A stretch of DNA of 54,742 nt from Pseudomonadota bacterium (GTDB taxonomy: Bacteria; Desulfobacterota; Desulfarculia; Desulfarculales; Desulfarculaceae). Below, piece after piece: positions 33,705 to 42,838 of the stretch (position 1 is the stretch's first letter; each line of letters begins with the position of its first letter). The stretch is from assembly GCA_018819925.1 (NCBI GenBank), contig JAHJPG010000111.1, positions 1 to 54,742 of the forward strand, in the 5' to 3' direction. Made by a program: the position numbers and the translations under genes. The notes below the pieces were generated by a model. That model was not told the origin of the DNA and did no database searches. It was given only the letters and a program-made list of their open reading frames with translations.

Positions 33705-35312
33705 ATGCCGACTGACAATAAAGAGCGTTATTTCTTCGTGGACCAGGGGTTCCCGGCCGACCCGGTGAGCGGCGAGACGCCCATCAAACTGAAATATCAC
33801 AGCGGCGGCCAGTGGAAGACCTCGGCCACCGAGACCTACATGCCCTGCTACAACCCCTCCACCGGCGCGGTGATCGCCCTGGCCCCCCAGTGCTCCTCCG
33901 ACGAGGTGGAGGAGGCGGTGCAAGCTGCGGTGAAGGCCTTCCCGGCCTGGTCCAACACCCCGGTGAGCAAACGGGTGCAGGTGCTCTACAACATAAAGCG
34001 CCTTTTGGATGAGAACCTGGAGGAACTAACCGTCCTGCTGGCCAAGGAGATGGGCAAGAAGCACCAGGAGGCCATGGGCGACATCCTCAAGGTCACCGAG
34101 GTGGTGGAGTTCGCCTGCGGCGCACCCCACCTGATGAAGGGCGAGGCCCTGATGCAGGCGTCCACCGGTTACGACACCGCGCTCTACCGCGAGCCGGTGG
34201 GGGTCTTCGCGGGCATCCCGCCCTGGAACTTCCCGGCCATGATTCCCCACGGCTGGATGACCCCCATCTGCATCGCCACCGGCAACTGCATGGTGCTCAA
34301 GGCGGCCAGCTTCGTGCCCCAGTCGGCCATGCGGGTGATGGAGCTGTGGCAGGAGGCCGGCATCCCCGACGGCGTTATCAACCTGGTCACCGCCGGCCGC
34401 GACCAGGCCGAGCTTTTGCTCCGGCACCCGGAGATCAAGGGCATCACCTTCGTGGGCTCCACCAAGGTGGGCCTGCACATCTACTCCACCGCCGCAGCCA
34501 ACGGCAAGCGGGTGCAGGCCCTGTGCGAGGCCAAGAACCACGCCCTGGTGCTGTGCGACTGCAAGCTGGCGCGCACCGCCAGCGGAATCATGAACGCCTT
34601 CACCGGATGCGCCGGGCAGCGCTGCATGGCCCTGCCGGTGATCGTGGTGGAAAACGCCATCGCCGACCAGTTGGTGGCGCTTTTGAAAAAGGAAGCCTCC
34701 GAACTGACCCTGGGCGAGGCTTGGCTGCCCGAGACCGGCATGGGCCCGGTGGTCAACGCGGGCCACAAGCAGTTCGTGCAGGGCTGGATCGACAAGGCCG
34801 AGCAGGAAGGGGCCGAGATCGTCCTGGACGGCCGCGATCCCCAGCCTCCGGCCGGCTGCGAAAACGGCTTCTGGGTGGGCCCCACCATCATCGACCACGT
34901 GACCGAGGAGATGTCCTGCGGCAGCGAGGAGATATTCGGCCCGGTCTTGTGCATCAAGCGGGTGGAGGACTTCGAAGAGGGCCTGGCCATTATGAACAAC
35001 AACCGCTTCGCCAACGGCTCGGTGATCTACACCCAGAACGGCTACTACGCCCGGCAGTTCGCCCACCAGACCCACGGCGGCATGGTGGGCATCAACGTGG
35101 GCATCCCGGTGCCGTTGGGCATCTTCGGCTTCACCGGCCACAAGCAGTCGTTCTTCGGCGACCTGCACGTGATGGGCAAGGACGGTTTCGCCTTCTTCAC
35201 CGAGAGCAAGTGCGTCACCCAGACCTGGTTCCCCGAATCCGGCGAGGAGTTGGCCGCCTGCAAGGTGGACACCTGGGACGGCACCATCACCTCCATGCCC
35301 ACGGACAAGTGA
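33705..35312 (+). CDS. mmsA: CoA-acylating methylmalonate-semialdehyde dehydrogenase family protein
   Basis: A 535-residue aldehyde dehydrogenase of the MmsA type, which oxidises (methyl)malonate semialdehyde with CoA and NAD+ to propionyl- or acetyl-CoA. The family hallmark PPWNFPAMIPHGWMTPICIA is intact, the nucleophile is Cys307 in GCAGQRC, and EAKNHALV replaces the catalytic-Glu region of hydrolytic ALDHs, consistent with CoA rather than water as acceptor. The N terminus is about 30 residues longer than usual, and the C terminus carries about 20 extra residues after KCVTQTWFP. A strong terminator follows. Inositol, valine or beta-alanine catabolism are typical contexts; nearby carbohydrate gene remnants favour the first without proving it. 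Confidence 0.88.
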   Translation: MPTDNKERYFFVDQGFPADPVSGETPIKLKYHSGGQWKTSATETYMPCYNPSTGAVIALAPQCSSDEVEEAVQAAVKAFPAWSNTPVSKRVQVLYNIKRLLDENLEELTVLLAKEMGKKHQEAMGDILKVTEVVEFACGAPHLMKGEALMQASTGYDTALYREPVGVFAGIPPWNFPAMIPHGWMTPICIATGNCMVLKAASFVPQSAMRVMELWQEAGIPDGVINLVTAGRDQAELLLRHPEIKGITFVGSTKVGLHIYSTAAANGKRVQALCEAKNHALVLCDCKLARTASGIMNAFTGCAGQRCMALPVIVVENAIADQLVALLKKEASELTLGEAWLPETGMGPVVNAGHKQFVQGWIDKAEQEGAEIVLDGRDPQPPAGCENGFWVGPTIIDHVTEEMSCGSEEIFGPVLCIKRVEDFEEGLAIMNNNRFANGSVIYTQNGYYARQFAHQTHGGMVGINVGIPVPLGIFGFTGHKQSFFGDLHVMGKDGFAFFTESKCVTQTWFPESGEELAACKVDTWDGTITSMPTDK

Positions 35313-35440
35313 AGGCCGATACATCGAGGGGCGCTCCGCCTACACCTTTTAGCCGAGCTTGAAGGGGTACGGGTTCAGGTTTGATAAAGATCCCCGGTAG
35401 GGAAGCTCCCGGCTAGTCGAGCCCCATAAAAGATCACCCC

Positions 35441-35473
35441 AAGGGGCCTGGTTCGCACCAGGCCCCTTTTTTT
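35441..35473 (+). terminator. Rho-independent terminator after mmsA
   Basis: AAGGGGCCTGG (35441-35451) pairs perfectly with CCAGGCCCCTT (35458-35468) around a 6-nt TTCGCA loop, followed by a run of seven T. It is the end of the 2-hydroxyacid dehydrogenase/yqeB/mmsA block. Confidence 0.93.
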
Positions 35474-35616
35474 GTTTCACGGTTGCTTTTCCCGCGGCCC
35501 TGGGGAGTCCATTGAGGCGGCGGAATCACGCGGAAACGTCATCGGGGGGCCCCAAAAAAACTAAATCCGGCGATCTTCATATAATCCCGTATAATACTAG
35601 GTAAAAGAGGTGAAAA

Positions 35617-37140
35617 ATGAATGTGCTTATGATCTATCCGGAGAGCCCAGATACTTTTTGGAGCTTCAAACATGCCCTGAAATTCATCGCCAAGAAGGCT
35701 TTGCATCCTCCCCTCGGGCTTTTGACCGTGGCGGCCATGCTCCCGGAAGCATGGGACAAAAAGCTTGTTGACGAGAACGTGGAGCCCCTGCTGGACAAGC
35801 ATCTGGAGTGGGCTGACTACGCCTTTATCAGCGCCATGGTCATCCAAAGGAAGTCTGTGGAGCGGGTGGTGGCCCGCTGCCGGGAAATTGGAGTCAAGGT
35901 GGTGGCCGGAGGGCCCCTGTTCACCGCCTGCCACCATGAATTCAGCGGGATCGACCACTTTGTGCTGGGCGAGGCCGAGGTGACCCTGCCCAGGTTCCTG
36001 CGGGACCTGGAGGCCGGCCAGCCCCGGGCCATCTACGCCACCGACCAGTTCCCCGACCTGGACGCCACCCCCACGCCCATGTGGAGCTTGCTCAAACTCA
36101 GGCGCTACGCCTCCATGAGCGTCCAATACTCCAGGGGCTGCCCCTACCACTGCGAGTTCTGCGACATAACCTCGCTGTTTGGCCGCAAGGTGCGCACCAA
36201 GGGCACCGGCCAGCTCATGGCCGAGTTGGACAGCCTAAAAGCCGCTGGTTGGCGGGGGGCCTTGTTCATCGTCGACGACAACTTCATCGGCAACAAGGCC
36301 AAGCTAAAAAGGGAGGTCCTGCCGGCCATCATCCAATGGATGAGCCAAAACAAGCGCCCCTTCGTCCTGTCCACCGAGGCTTCCATCGACCTGAGTGACG
36401 ATGACGAGCTGATGAACCTGATGGTGCTGGCCGGTTTCGACGGGGTGTTCGTGGGCATAGAGACCCCCAGCGAGGAGAGCCTGGCCGAGTGCAGCAAGCT
36501 GCAAAACCGCAACCGCGACCTGGTGGCCTGCGTGAAGAAGATCCAGAGCTTCGGCATGGAGGTGCGCGGCGGATTCATCGTGGGCTTTGACAACGACTCC
36601 CCCTCGGTCTTTGAAAAGCAGATCGAGTTGATCCAAAATAGCCGGATCATAACGGCCATGGTGGGGCTCTTGAACGCCCCCCGGGGCAGCCAGCTCTACC
36701 AGCGCATAGTCCAGGAAGGCCGCCTGCTCAGGGAGGTCACCGGCGACAACACCGACTTTTCCACCAACGTGGAACCCATAATGGGCCTTGAGGCCCTGTC
36801 CCAGGGCTACAGCCGGATCATCAGCGGCATCTACTCCCCCAAGCCCTACTACGACAGGGTGCGGGCCTACCTGCGGGAGTACCAACCCCAGAAAAAGAAA
36901 AAGTCGCGTTTTCATCCCAGGTATTTGCGCCTGCACTCGGGCTACGCCTGGGCCTTTCCCAAGACCATGATCCTGCTGGGCGTCAAGGACCGGGCCCGCG
37001 TCCAATACTGGAAGCTACTCTTCTGGTCCCTGTTCCGTCGGCCCCAGCTCTTTCCCATGGCCATGACCTTTGCCATATATGGCTTCCACTTCCGCAAGGT
37101 CTTCCAGACCAGCCTGTGGCCGGGTAAATCTTGGCGGTAA
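35617..37140 (+). CDS. B12-binding radical SAM protein (DUF4070/HpnP-like architecture)
   Basis: A 507-residue protein. Residues 1-140 form a cobalamin-binding-like domain (HPPLGLLTVAAMLP, then VVAGGPLFTACHHEFSGIDH). The radical SAM core follows with CPYHCEFC (Cys175, Cys179, Cys182) binding the [4Fe-4S] cluster. The C-terminal region (about 390-507) resembles DUF4070 and is rich in basic and aromatic residues (RFHPRYLRLHSGYAW) with hydrophobic stretches suggesting membrane association. Proteins of this layout include the hopanoid C-2 methylase HpnP and many uncharacterised methyl transferases. No hopanoid gene is nearby. The gene is monocistronic, with AGGTAAAAGAGGTG as ribosome-binding site. 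Confidence 0.85.
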   Translation: MNVLMIYPESPDTFWSFKHALKFIAKKALHPPLGLLTVAAMLPEAWDKKLVDENVEPLLDKHLEWADYAFISAMVIQRKSVERVVARCREIGVKVVAGGPLFTACHHEFSGIDHFVLGEAEVTLPRFLRDLEAGQPRAIYATDQFPDLDATPTPMWSLLKLRRYASMSVQYSRGCPYHCEFCDITSLFGRKVRTKGTGQLMAELDSLKAAGWRGALFIVDDNFIGNKAKLKREVLPAIIQWMSQNKRPFVLSTEASIDLSDDDELMNLMVLAGFDGVFVGIETPSEESLAECSKLQNRNRDLVACVKKIQSFGMEVRGGFIVGFDNDSPSVFEKQIELIQNSRIITAMVGLLNAPRGSQLYQRIVQEGRLLREVTGDNTDFSTNVEPIMGLEALSQGYSRIISGIYSPKPYYDRVRAYLREYQPQKKKKSRFHPRYLRLHSGYAWAFPKTMILLGVKDRARVQYWKLLFWSLFRRPQLFPMAMTFAIYGFHFRKVFQTSLWPGKSWR

Positions 37141-37277
37141 TAAGCGGGGTGGGCGGCCAGGTTCGGCGAGAGGCCGCCTAAGACCCTTGGCAGGCGCGCG
37201 GCCGAGGCGAAAGTGCGTATCTTGCCGGATGGTTTGCGGGGCGAAGGGCGCATGGCCGCGCTTCGCCGCCGGGACCT

Positions 37278-37802
37278 TCAGCCTATCAGCTTCATCCCCC
37301 GCAGGCAGCGGCCGGGCAGGGCCTTGTAAAGCTCCAGCCCCCGGGCGGTGGCGGCCAGGCGTTCGGGGCTCAGGGGGCCCTTCACCCGGGCCGGGTTGCC
37401 CAGGGCCAGATGCTCCGGGGGCACCTCCATGCCCGCCGGCACCAGGGAGCCGGCGGCCACCATGGCCCGGGCCCCCACCCGGGCCCCGGCCAGCAGCACC
37501 GACCCCATGCCGATGAAGGCCCCGTCATCCACCACCGCGTCGTGCAGTATCGCGCCGTGGGCCACGATCACCCCCTGGCCGATGAGCACCGCCTGGCCGG
37601 GATTCTGGTGCAGCACGCAATTTTCCTGCAGGTTGCTTTCGCGCCCCACCTCTATGCGGCCGAAATCGGCCCTGAGCACCGCTCCCGCCCCGATGAAGCA
37701 TCCCGCCGCGATGCTCACCTGGCCGATGAGAACCGCCTGGGGATGGACATGGGCGCTGGGATCAATCTGGGGGGCCTGGCCTTCGAACTCGTACAGGGGC
37801 AA
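37278..37802 (-). CDS. Gamma-carbonic anhydrase family protein (YrdA/PaaY-like)
   Basis: A 174-residue left-handed beta-helix protein with hexapeptide repeats (IGAGAVLRADFGRIEVG, then ESNLQENCVLHQNPG). The metal-ligand histidines of the gamma carbonic anhydrase trimer are visible in VLHQNPG and VAHGAILHD. Family members include active gamma carbonic anhydrases, the PaaY thioesterase and uncharacterised YrdA proteins, and sequence alone does not separate them. The gene is read leftwards and convergent with the radical SAM gene. Confidence 0.88.
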   Translation of the reverse strand: MPLYEFEGQAPQIDPSAHVHPQAVLIGQVSIAAGCFIGAGAVLRADFGRIEVGRESNLQENCVLHQNPGQAVLIGQGVIVAHGAILHDAVVDDGAFIGMGSVLLAGARVGARAMVAAGSLVPAGMEVPPEHLALGNPARVKGPLSPERLAATARGLELYKALPGRCLRGMKLIG

Positions 37803-37894
37803 TGTCTTCTCCTTAGGCGGCAGGTGAAAAAAATGGCCGGCGGGTCTCAGGGTGGGCCAGCCGCCGGCAATAGTTTAAACTAATTTTGGTGAAT

Positions 37895-37960
37895 CGTCAG
37901 ACCCCAGGCAGGGGGCCGGGCAGAGGTGTTTTTCCGGGCCCTTCTGCCTGGAGTCCGACG
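37895..37960. other. Long imperfect stem-loop
   Basis: CGTC-a-GAC-c-CCAGGCAG (37895-37911) pairs with CTGCCTGG-a-GTC-c-GACG (37944-37960), giving 15 of 17 paired positions, and the inner GGGGCC/GGGCCC segment can extend the stem. It lies between two minus-strand genes. Without a T tract it is not a standard terminator; it may be an mRNA-stabilising hairpin or a repetitive extragenic element. Confidence 0.5.
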
Positions 37961-38031
37961 GTGGGCCAAGGGCGCGCGGGGCCGCCCCGGATCGTGGGGT
38001 TCACCGGGAAGCCCCGCCGCCCCCCAAGGCC

Positions 38032-38529
38032 CTAGAAACCCCCTCGTCCGCCGCCGGATTTGCCGCCGCCCCGCGACCTTCCTTCCGGTTGGCTGCCGCC
38101 GGAACTCCTGTCGCCGCCCATGCGGTAGCGCTGCTCGGCCAGGTAGTCCTTGTATTCCTTAAGTTGGGACTCGGTCAGCACCTTGCTCAGGGCTTCCTCG
38201 GTCTCCTTGTCCACCCGGTGCAGACGCTCGAAGAACTTTTTCATCTCCTCGGGGCTGTCGTAGCGGCCGCCTTCGGGGCGCATCTCTTCTTTCTTGTCTT
38301 CGCCCGCCTTGATGATGGCCCTCACTTTTTCGGCCTGCTCGGGGGTGAGCTTCAGGCGCTTGGTGAGGGCCTGCATGGTTTCCTCCAGGCGTTGGGCGGA
38401 ATCCATGGCCGGGGGCGTACCCGAGGGGCGCCCCCCGGATTTGCCAACCGCGCCGCGGTCCTGGGGATAGTAAGCGCCGCAGCCCATGGCCGCGATCAAC
38501 AGCATGGTGGGGACGAAGTAGCGGATCAT
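38032..38529 (-). CDS. Spy/CpxP-like periplasmic lipoprotein
   Basis: A 165-residue secreted protein. The signal peptide ends in a lipobox-like AAMGC, so it is probably lipid-anchored. The mature part carries two LTPEQ-type helical motifs (LKLTPEQAEKVRAI and LTESQLKEYKDYLAEQ), as in Spy, CpxP and zinc-resistance proteins, which act as periplasmic chaperones or metal sensors. The C-terminal 30 residues are Gly/Arg/Ser-rich. It lies just upstream (left) of a secreted SH3 protein on the same strand. Confidence 0.75.
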   Translation of the reverse strand: MIRYFVPTMLLIAAMGCGAYYPQDRGAVGKSGGRPSGTPPAMDSAQRLEETMQALTKRLKLTPEQAEKVRAIIKAGEDKKEEMRPEGGRYDSPEEMKKFFERLHRVDKETEEALSKVLTESQLKEYKDYLAEQRYRMGGDRSSGGSQPEGRSRGGGKSGGGRGGF

Positions 38530-38589
38530 GAAAGATGCTCCCGGGAAAAGGGTGAAGGTTCAATCGACTCAAGTGGGGACGCCGGGGGC

Positions 38590-39237
38590 TCAACCGCTGG
38601 CCGGCATCGAGGTTTGGGTGGTGAACTCCTGGGCCACCCAGCCCACGCCGCCGTCCGGAGTGCGCACGAAAAGCCAGGAGCCGGTGCGGCCCTGGATGGC
38701 GAGGTCGGCTCCCAGATTGACCACCTGCAGCACGGGATAGGCCTGACCCGGGCCGCTGCGCAGGTTCAAGGCCTGGGCGATCACCGTGGCCGTGCCTCCC
38801 GCGCCTTGGGCGGGGGCGACCACCCCGGTGGGCACGGCGGCTGCCGCCTGGACCAGGGCGGGGTCGGGCACCACCACATAGCCCTGCGGGGCTCTCCGGT
38901 AATAGGCCTGGCCGTAGCTGTAGTAGGTGATTCCGGCCATGACCAGCACCTGGAAGCCCACCGGCAGCGCGGTCACCACCAGGCCCACCGGCGGTAATAC
39001 CGGCACAAAGCTTCTGCGCCAGGGGCGGTAGTACCTGCCGCCGTGGAAGTAATAGGGGTTGCCTTTTATAACCAGGCGGTGGTGGCCCGGCGGGGGGGTG
39101 GGGTAGGGGCGGTCCCTGTCCCGGCGGCCATGGTTGCCCTGGGCCATGGCCGGCGCGGCGCCGCTCAGGGTGAAAACGGCAAGGGTGGCCAACAAGAAAA
39201 ACTTGGCCGTGCGAGGGGCTTGGCGAAGGTGAAGCAT
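38590..39237 (-). CDS. Secreted SH3-domain protein
   Basis: A 215-residue exported protein. The signal peptide spans about residues 1-32 (AKFFLLATLAVFTLSGAAPAMA). It is followed by a basic RRDRDRPYPTPPPGHH linker and NPYYFHGGRYYRPW, reminiscent of the DUF6515 family. A hydrophobic segment (about 80-105) may insert into or associate with membrane. The C-terminal bacterial SH3 domain (ALNLRSGPGQAYPVLQVV through GVGWVAQEF) suggests cell-wall binding. The ribosome-binding site is AAGGAGGAACAGT. Role probably in envelope structure. Confidence 0.78.
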   Translation of the reverse strand: MLHLRQAPRTAKFFLLATLAVFTLSGAAPAMAQGNHGRRDRDRPYPTPPPGHHRLVIKGNPYYFHGGRYYRPWRRSFVPVLPPVGLVVTALPVGFQVLVMAGITYYSYGQAYYRRAPQGYVVVPDPALVQAAAAVPTGVVAPAQGAGGTATVIAQALNLRSGPGQAYPVLQVVNLGADLAIQGRTGSWLFVRTPDGGVGWVAQEFTTQTSMPASG

Positions 39238-39457
39238 ACTGTTCCTCCTTGGAATCGGCTGAGGGGACGCGCCCCGGCTGCCCAGCTAAACAGCAAGAAG
39301 GGTGCCCGTTTTTTCCCGCGAGGCGCGAAAGGAATATATCTATTAAATTTAGAATGTTGCTGGGTAGGAGCCGGAATGGGTAACGAAATGGGACGCCACT
39401 TTATTACCCGGCACGAGCGCCTGGCGGGAAAATATTTTGCCCCGGGAGCGGCCGGCG

Positions 39458-39488
39458 AAAAACGCCCCGGCCGTGGGAGGCCGGGGCG
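39458..39488 (-). terminator. Rho-independent terminator of universal stress protein gene
   Basis: On the minus strand CGCCCCGGCC pairs with GGCCGGGGCG around a 6-nt loop (39463-39472 with 39479-39488) and five T follow (39458-39462). It sits 30 bp after the universal stress protein stop. Confidence 0.9.
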
Positions 39489-39519
39489 CTGGCAAAAGCT
39501 AGGGGTTGGTAGGCGGGGC

Positions 39520-40005
39520 CTACTTGGCGGCGCGGGCGTGCTCCTTGCCGCGCACGGTCAGCACCGGGCAGGGGGCGTGGCGCTGCACCTTTTCAGCCGC
39601 GCTGCCAAAGAGCACCCCGGCCACGTCGCCGCGGCCCTTGTTGCCCACCACCAGCATATCCGCGCCCACGTCCTTGACCGCGTTGATGATCTCTTCCCAG
39701 GGCAGGCCTTCCTTGAAGATAAGTTGGGTGCTCACCCCCTGGGCCCGCGATAGGTACTCGTCTTCGATCACCTTCCGGCGGTCATTGATGGTGCGGCCGA
39801 TGATTTCCTTGCGGTCCAGGCCCAGGCCAGCCCCGCCGTACTGCTCCAGGGAGTCCAGGTAGCGGGTGTTGATGACGTTCACCAAGGTCAACTCCGCGCC
39901 CAGGGCCCGGGCCAGGGTAAGGGCGTGCAGAAAGGTGTCCTCGGAATACTTGGATAGGTCAATGGCGGCAAGCAACTTTTTGATTTCCACTTGATTGGCT
40001 TGCAT
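39520..40005 (-). CDS. Universal stress protein (UspA family)
   Basis: A 161-residue UspA-fold protein. The ATP-binding signature VVGNKGRGDVAGVLFGSAAEKVQRHAPCPVL matches the G-2x-G-9x-GS/T pattern, so it is probably an ATP-binding Usp. The N terminus KKLLAAIDLSKYSEDTFLHAL is typical. The ribosome-binding site is AGAGGAAGTAATC. Single gene, ended by its own terminator. Likely a stress or redox-response protein with no specific known target. Confidence 0.9.
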   Translation of the reverse strand: MQANQVEIKKLLAAIDLSKYSEDTFLHALTLARALGAELTLVNVINTRYLDSLEQYGGAGLGLDRKEIIGRTINDRRKVIEDEYLSRAQGVSTQLIFKEGLPWEEIINAVKDVGADMLVVGNKGRGDVAGVLFGSAAEKVQRHAPCPVLTVRGKEHARAAK

Positions 40006-40138
40006 GATTACTTCCTCTTCATCTTGATGGGGACTACCAGGGCCTGACGGCTCTACTTCTTGATTTTTGCCACTAATCTGGCCCCATGGCCAGAGTTATT
40101 TTCCCATGGACCCGCGGTGTTTGGCTGCCGCCTCGGGC

Positions 40139-41317
40139 CTAGGCCCGGGCCGTCCCGGCGTAGTCCCGGTTGCCGGCGGGGATGAACACGGCCACCAGGG
40201 CGCTGAGTAGCGGGAGCACGGTGACGATGCGAAGCACCGCGCTCACCCCCCAATGGTCGGCCACCATTCCCATCAGGGCGGCCCCCACGCCCCCCAGGCC
40301 CATGGCGAAGCCCACCAGCATGCCCGAGACGGTCCCGGCCCGGTCGGGCAAGATCTGCTGGCCCATGACGATGACCACCGACCAGGTGGAAAGCAGGATG
40401 CCGCCCGTCAGGGCCAGGACCACGTAGAGCCAGGGCCCCGCCGGCAGCATCTGCAACCACACCAATAGGGGAGACACCACCGCCACGCTGACCACGAAGA
40501 AGCGCTTGGGGCCCACCTTTTCGGCCAAGGGGGCCCCGGCCAGGGTGCCGACCACCCCGGCGGCCAGGAAGGTGGTCAATAGCGAGCCCACGGCCACCGC
40601 GTCGCCCCCCAGCACGCTCACGTAATAAAAGGGCACGAAGGTGGCCACCCCCACATGCACCCAGGCCCGCAAAATCACCGCGCCCATGAGGATGCCCAGG
40701 GGGCGCAGGCGGCCCCTGAGGGGCAGGCGCTCCGGGGCCTGGGGCGCGGGCTTGGCCTGGTTTCCGTTTTTGCGGGCCAGGTGCCGCCAATAGGCCCAGA
40801 AGAGCCCGGCCACCACCACCCCGGGCAGGCCGAACAGCAGCGAGCCCTTGAGCCCCAGCCAGGCGCAGTAGGCCATTATCATCACCGGGCCCAGGGCCAT
40901 GCCGGCGTTGCCGCCCACCATGAACCAGCTCACCCCCACCACCTTGCGCGACCCGGCGGAGCCCAGGACCCCCTTGAAAGCCTCGGGGTGGAAACTGGCC
41001 ACTCCCAGGCCCGAGAGCACCACCACCCCCAGCATGGCGGCGTAGCCTGAGCACAGGCCGATGAGCCCGAAGCCCAGGCCCGACACCGCCACCCCCATGG
41101 GCACCAGCCAGCGCAGGTTCCAGCGGTCGGTGAGGTCGCCGAACAGGGGCTGGATGACCGAGGAGGTGAGGTTCATGACCATGACCAAGACTCCGGCCTG
41201 GGCGTAGCTGAGGGTATGCACCTGCTTGAGCAGGGGCAACAGGGCGGGGAGGGCTCCCTGGGTGGTGTCGGTGACCAGGTGGCCCAGGATCAAAAGGGCC
41301 AGGGCTTTGGCGTCCAT
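40139..41317 (-). CDS. MFS transporter (fosmidomycin-resistance-like)
   Basis: A 392-residue major facilitator carrier with about 12 transmembrane segments. The first loop motif FGDLTDRWNLRWLVP corresponds to MFS motif A, and LGVASFHPEAFKGV is characteristic of the Fsr-like subgroup (GxFHPxA). The ATG at 41317 begins MDAKALALLILGHLVTD, a normal MFS start; 16 upstream in-frame residues are Pro/Arg-rich and probably untranslated. An overlapping long frame at 40053-41342 is Gly/Pro/Arg-rich noise. Substrate unknown; small-molecule efflux is typical. Confidence 0.88.
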   Translation of the reverse strand: MDAKALALLILGHLVTDTTQGALPALLPLLKQVHTLSYAQAGVLVMVMNLTSSVIQPLFGDLTDRWNLRWLVPMGVAVSGLGFGLIGLCSGYAAMLGVVVLSGLGVASFHPEAFKGVLGSAGSRKVVGVSWFMVGGNAGMALGPVMIMAYCAWLGLKGSLLFGLPGVVVAGLFWAYWRHLARKNGNQAKPAPQAPERLPLRGRLRPLGILMGAVILRAWVHVGVATFVPFYYVSVLGGDAVAVGSLLTTFLAAGVVGTLAGAPLAEKVGPKRFFVVSVAVVSPLLVWLQMLPAGPWLYVVLALTGGILLSTWSVVIVMGQQILPDRAGTVSGMLVGFAMGLGGVGAALMGMVADHWGVSAVLRIVTVLPLLSALVAVFIPAGNRDYAGTARA

Positions 41318-41434
41318 GATGCAGGTTCCGTTTGCGGGCCACGGCCGGCCAGTGGGCCGGGGCAAGAGTGTTTTGTTTTTACGATATTACACGACCGGAC
41401 CCGCCCGGCAGGGAGGAAAGCGGCGGCGCCCCCC

Positions 41435-41465
41435 AAAAAAACAGCCGGGCCCCGAGGGGCCCGGC
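41435..41465 (-). terminator. Rho-independent terminator of upp-uraA operon
   Basis: On the minus strand GCCGGGCCCC and GGGGCCCGGC (44-53 and 56-65 within the 41400 block) form a perfect stem, followed by CTG and seven T (41435-41441). It lies 24 bp past the uraA stop. Confidence 0.9.
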
Positions 41466-41488
41466 CGGCGAGCGGCGCTTGGCCGCGA

Positions 41489-42790
41489 TCAGTCCATTAG
41501 GATGCGCTCGGGGGGCTTTTCGCCGCCGGGCGCGCCCAGGGAGGCGTCGGCCGCCTTGCGCCCGGGCAATACCAGGTTGAGCACCACCCCCACCACCCCG
41601 GCCAGGCCGATGCCGGCCAGCTTGAAGCTGCCGATGGGCAGGGCCATGCCCCCGGTGCCGAAGATGACGATAAGGGCCACTATGGTCAGGTTGCGCGGGT
41701 TCATGAGGTCGTGCCCCGCCCGCACCAGGGTGTTGATGCCCACCACCATGATGGCCCCGAACAACAGCACCATGATGCCGCCCATGACCGGGGCGGGGAT
41801 GGTGAGCAAAAAGGCCCCCAGCTTGCCCACGAAGGCCAAGGCCACGGCCACGATGGCCGCCCAGGTCATGATGGCCGGGTTGAAGGCCCGGGTGAGGGCC
41901 ACCGCGCCGGTGACCTCGGAATAGGTGGTGTTGGGCGGGCCGCCCAAGAAGGAGGCCAGGCTGGTGGCCAGGCCGTCGCCCAGCATGGTGTTCTTGATGC
42001 CCGGGTCCTTGAGGTAGTCCTTGCCGGTGATGCTCCCGATGGCCAGGACGTCGCCGAAGTGCTCGATGGCCGGGGCGATGGCGATGGGCACTATGTAGAG
42101 CACCGCCTCCAGGTTCCAGACGGGCAGGGTGAAGGCGGGCATGGCCAGCCAGGGGGCCTTGGTCACGGATGAAAAGTCCACGATGCCGAACAAAAGGGAA
42201 AGCAAATAGCCCGAGCCGATACCGACCAAGATGGGCACCAGGCGCAGCCAGCCCTTGCCCAGCAGGGATACGGTGATGGTGACGGCCAGGGATATCAGGG
42301 ATATGACCAGGGCGGTGCTTTGGGGAAACAGGACCGCCGATCCGTCGCCGGTCTTGCCCAGGGCCATGTTCACCGCCACCGGGGCCAGTACCAGGCCGAT
42401 GACCATGATAACCGGGCCGGTGACCACCGGAGGCAACACCCGGTTGAGGATGTTGGGGCCACCGATGCGCACCACGAAGCTGATGACCACGTACATCCCG
42501 CCGGCCGCCGCCAGGCCGCAGAGGGTGCCCGGCACCCCCCAGGTCTGGGTGCCGTAGATGATCGGGGCGATGAAGGCGAAGGAGGATGCCAGGAAAACCG
42601 GCACCTTGCCCTTGGTGACGATCTGGAAGAGCAGGGTGCCCACCCCGGCGGTGAACAGGGCCACGTTGGGGTTGAGGCCGGTCAAGAGGGGCACCAGCAC
42701 CAGGGCCCCGAAGGCCACGAAAAGCATCTGGGCCCCCAGGAGCAGGCCCTTGGGCGAAAATCGGTATTCGGGGTTGGAAAGTTCGCTCAT
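41489..42790 (-). CDS. uraA: Uracil permease (NCS2/UraA family)
   Basis: A 433-residue nucleobase:proton symporter with about 14 transmembrane segments. The NCS2 signature region is present, including [21 protein letters not shown] with the substrate-binding Glu of UraA-type carriers and [19 protein letters not shown]. It is the second gene of a two-gene operon with uracil phosphoribosyltransferase (49 bp upstream), which fixes the assignment as uracil uptake coupled to salvage. Confidence 0.92.
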   Translation of the reverse strand: MSELSNPEYRFSPKGLLLGAQMLFVAFGALVLVPLLTGLNPNVALFTAGVGTLLFQIVTKGKVPVFLASSFAFIAPIIYGTQTWGVPGTLCGLAAAGGMYVVISFVVRIGGPNILNRVLPPVVTGPVIMVIGLVLAPVAVNMALGKTGDGSAVLFPQSTALVISLISLAVTITVSLLGKGWLRLVPILVGIGSGYLLSLLFGIVDFSSVTKAPWLAMPAFTLPVWNLEAVLYIVPIAIAPAIEHFGDVLAIGSITGKDYLKDPGIKNTMLGDGLATSLASFLGGPPNTTYSEVTGAVALTRAFNPAIMTWAAIVAVALAFVGKLGAFLLTIPAPVMGGIMVLLFGAIMVVGINTLVRAGHDLMNPRNLTIVALIVIFGTGGMALPIGSFKLAGIGLAGVVGVVLNLVLPGRKAADASLGAPGGEKPPERILMD

Positions 42791-42838
42791 GGCCTCTCCC
42801 TGGCTGAGGTGTGGGGGAAATTATTTACGGCCGGGCGT

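Noticed and set aside
35360-35440. tRNA-like GGTTCAGG motif after mmsA
   Set aside because: No acceptor stem, anticodon arm or D arm can be built around it.
40053-41342. 429-codon minus-strand frame overlapping the MFS gene
   Set aside because: Pro/Gly/Arg-rich noise in a shifted frame; the alternative frame gives a clean 12-TM carrier.
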